From an uncultured Pelagibacteraceae bacterium (GTDB lineage Bacteria > Pseudomonadota > Alphaproteobacteria > Pelagibacterales > AG-422-B15), in contig CACCCN010000007.1 of NCBI GenBank assembly GCA_902544525.1, positions 1-55,457 on the forward strand: DNA of 55,457 nucleotides, given 5' to 3'. Positions 53,548-55,457 of the stretch are shown piece by piece. Below the pieces are notes generated by a model, which saw nothing but the letters and a program-made list of their open reading frames with translations, did no database searches and had not been told where the DNA came from. Numbering within the stretch: position 1 is the stretch's first letter; every line of letters starts with the position of its first letter. The translations under genes were made by a program, and so were the position numbers.

Positions 53548-55457
53548 ATGTCGCAATCTATAATGAATATCTTTAATCCTGCTGCATCACGAAGTGATTT
53601 TAATCAGGTTAGAATTTCAATAGCGAGCCCAGAAAGAATTTTATCTTGGTCATATGGTGAAATAAAAAAACCAGAAACCATAAATTATAGAACATTCAAA
53701 CCTGAAAGAGATGGCTTATTCTGTGCTAGAATTTTTGGACCAATAAAAGATTACGAATGTCTGTGTGGCAAGTATAAAAGAATGAAGTTCAAAGGTATCA
53801 TATGTGAGAAGTGTGGTGTTGAGGTTACAAAAAAAGATGTTCGTCGTGAAAGAATGGGTCATATTCAATTAGCTGCTCCTGTAGCACATATATGGTTCTT
53901 AAAATCTTTACCAAGCAGAATTGCTCTAATGATTGACATGAAATTAAAAGATTTAGAAAAAGTTCTTTATTTTGAACAATTCATGGTCACTGAACCAGGC
54001 TTAACTTCTCTCGAACAAAATCAACTATTAACAGAAGAAGACTTAGAGAAAGCAAAAGAAGAGTGGGGTGAAGATGCTTTTAGTGCTGGAATAGGTGCCG
54101 AAGCTGTTAGAAAAGTATTAGAAAAAATTGAGCTTGAAGAAACATTATCACAATTAAAGACTAAACTTGACAACACCAAAGCAGTTGCATTGTCTGAGAA
54201 ACTTCTGAAAAGAATTAAGCTTTATGAGGCCTTTATTTCATCTGGGAATAGACCTGAATGGATGATTTTAACAGTAATTCCTGTCATCCCACCCGAATTA
54301 AGGCCATTGGTTCCTCTGGATGGTGGAAGGTTTGCTTCATCAGATTTAAACGATTTATACAGAAGAGTTATAAATCGAAATAATAGACTTGCTCGTCTGA
54401 TTGAATTAAGAGCTCCCGACATCATCATAAGAAACGAAAAAAGAATGCTTCAAGAGTCAGTAGATGCTCTATTTGATAATGGAAGAAGAGGGAGAGTAAT
54501 AACTGGAACAAATAAAAGACCTCTTAAGTCCTTAGCAGAGATGCTTAAAGGTAAACAAGGAAGATTTAGGCAAAACTTACTTGGTAAACGAGTAGATTAT
54601 TCAGGAAGATCTGTAATCGTTGTAGGACCTGAATTAAAGTTACACCAATGCGGTCTGCCAAAAAAAATGGCACTAGAATTATTTAAACCTTTTATTTATG
54701 CAAGACTAGAATCTTTAGGTCTCGCAACAACTTTAAAGCAAGCTAAAAAGTTAGTTGAAAACGAGAGACCTGAAGTTTGGGATGTTCTTGACAGAGTTAT
54801 TAGAGAACATCCGATCATTCTAAATAGAGCGCCTACTCTTCATAGGCTTGGTGTTCAAGCTTTTGAACCTCTACTAATTGAAGGTAAAGCAATACAACTT
54901 CACCCGCTAGTTTGTACCGCTTTTAATGCTGATTTTGACGGTGATCAAATGGCTGTGCATGTTCCACTAAGTCTTGAGGCTCAATTAGAGGCAAGAGTTC
55001 TAATGATGTCTACTAATAATATTTTAAATCCAGCCAATGGCAAGCCAGTTATTGTTCCTAGTCAAGATATTGTTTTAGGTATTTATTACCTCACTCAAGA
55101 AAAAAATAATGAGCCTGGTGAAGGATCAGTTTTCAAGGACATTAACGAAATTGAGCAAGCTTTAGAAAATAAGGTTTTAACTCTTCACTCAAAGATTTCT
55201 TCTAGGATTCATGTTATTAATGAAGATGGCACTGAAGAGTTTAAAAGAATAGAGTCAACAGCCGGAAGATTCATAATTTGGAATTTGATTCCAAAAAATA
55301 AAAATTTAAAGTTTACACTGGTTAATAGAATTCTTGGAAAAAAAGAGCTATCCGAATTAATTGATATCGTCTACAGATATTGTGGTCAAAAAGATACAGT
55401 ATTATTTGCCGATGCAATCAAAGCTCTAGGTTTTTATCATGCTTATAAAGCTGGAAT
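53548..55457 (+). CDS. rpoC: RNA polymerase beta' subunit (5' part, cut by window edge)
   Basis: Reading is open from ATG 53548 to the window end, about 636 codons. Seen: the zinc site [20 protein letters not shown] near residue 70, [19 protein letters not shown], the bridge to [16 protein letters not shown], and the catalytic NADFDGDQM holding three Mg-binding Asp near residue 465. AGGA 53534-53537 overlaps the rpoB stop and lies 10 bases before the start. Co-transcribed with rpoB. The remainder lies beyond the window. Confidence 0.98.
   Translation, partial: MSQSIMNIFNPAASRSDFNQVRISIASPERILSWSYGEIKKPETINYRTFKPERDGLFCARIFGPIKDYECLCGKYKRMKFKGIICEKCGVEVTKKDVRRERMGHIQLAAPVAHIWFLKSLPSRIALMIDMKLKDLEKVLYFEQFMVTEPGLTSLEQNQLLTEEDLEKAKEEWGEDAFSAGIGAEAVRKVLEKIELEETLSQLKTKLDNTKAVALSEKLLKRIKLYEAFISSGNRPEWMILTVIPVIPPELRPLVPLDGGRFASSDLNDLYRRVINRNNRLARLIELRAPDIIIRNEKRMLQESVDALFDNGRRGRVITGTNKRPLKSLAEMLKGKQGRFRQNLLGKRVDYSGRSVIVVGPELKLHQCGLPKKMALELFKPFIYARLESLGLATTLKQAKKLVENERPEVWDVLDRVIREHPIILNRAPTLHRLGVQAFEPLLIEGKAIQLHPLVCTAFNADFDGDQMAVHVPLSLEAQLEARVLMMSTNNILNPANGKPVIVPSQDIVLGIYYLTQEKNNEPGEGSVFKDINEIEQALENKVLTLHSKISSRIHVINEDGTEEFKRIESTAGRFIIWNLIPKNKNLKFTLVNRILGKKELSELIDIVYRYCGQKDTVLFADAIKALGFYHAYKAG

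Noticed and set aside
1-55457. CRISPR arrays, insertion sequences, toxin-antitoxin or defence systems
   Set aside because: No direct-repeat arrays, transposase motifs or known defence domains were seen on either strand.

Overview
The window is a gene-dense, strongly AT-rich (about one-third G+C by eye) bacterial chromosome segment with short intergenic gaps, many 1-8 base gene overlaps and no mobile elements, CRISPR arrays or phage genes. The ribosomal and RNA polymerase proteins (a Rickettsia-like RpoB, alphaproteobacterial-type S4), the purC-purS-purQ-purL-bolA-grxD order beside a zeta-type ATPase inhibitor (DUF1476), and a proteorhodopsin point to a streamlined planktonic marine alphaproteobacterium of the SAR11/HIMB59/AEGEAN-169/SAR116 kind. 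The exact clade cannot be fixed from sequence reading alone.

Layout. 1-11990 is mainly catabolic and uptake functions: three acyl-CoA dehydrogenases (one single, two adjacent and probably heteromeric), a TauE/SafE permease, a phosphomannomutase/phosphoglucomutase, a cobalamin riboswitch driving a BtuB-like TonB-dependent receptor and a small DUF6580 membrane protein, a homocysteine S-methyltransferase-like enzyme, an SDR hydroxyacyl-CoA dehydrogenase and a Gph phosphatase. 12067-26029 holds amino-sugar synthesis (glmU-glmS plus an HXXEE protein), a CIA30-family protein, class II DAHP synthase, nadE, the tight gltX-cysS-cimA-trmJ run, rpsD and an unrecognised secreted protein. 26078-34481 is mostly minus strand: grxD, bolA, doxX, purL, purQ, purS, purC, and further right purB, map, sfsA. 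A plus-strand pair (DUF1476, psiE) sits between purC and purB.

34482-44099 is the accessory-looking part: a MoCF-domain protein, a blue-tuned proteorhodopsin with a textbook terminator, a methyltransferase, tRNA-Leu, a passenger-less inverse autotransporter barrel followed by a Cys-rich secreted protein, nadK, glpK, a class II aldolase, an NAD-dependent formate dehydrogenase, a fatty-acid-hydroxylase-family membrane protein and tRNA-Thr. 44156-55457 is the conserved informational core: rlmB, then tRNA-Tyr, tRNA-Gly, tuf, tRNA-Trp, secE, nusG, rplK, rplA, rplJ, rplL, rpoB and the 5' part of rpoC, which runs off the window.

Together the genes describe a heterotroph that oxidises acyl-CoAs, glycerol and formate, supplements energy with light-driven proton pumping, and scavenges corrinoids from sea water. 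No complete new defence or mobile system is visible. The best candidates for under-described biology are the B12-riboswitch-controlled DUF6580 protein as a possible inner-membrane corrinoid transporter, the passenger-less inverse autotransporter with its Cys-rich secreted neighbour, and the internally duplicated secreted protein downstream of rpsD.
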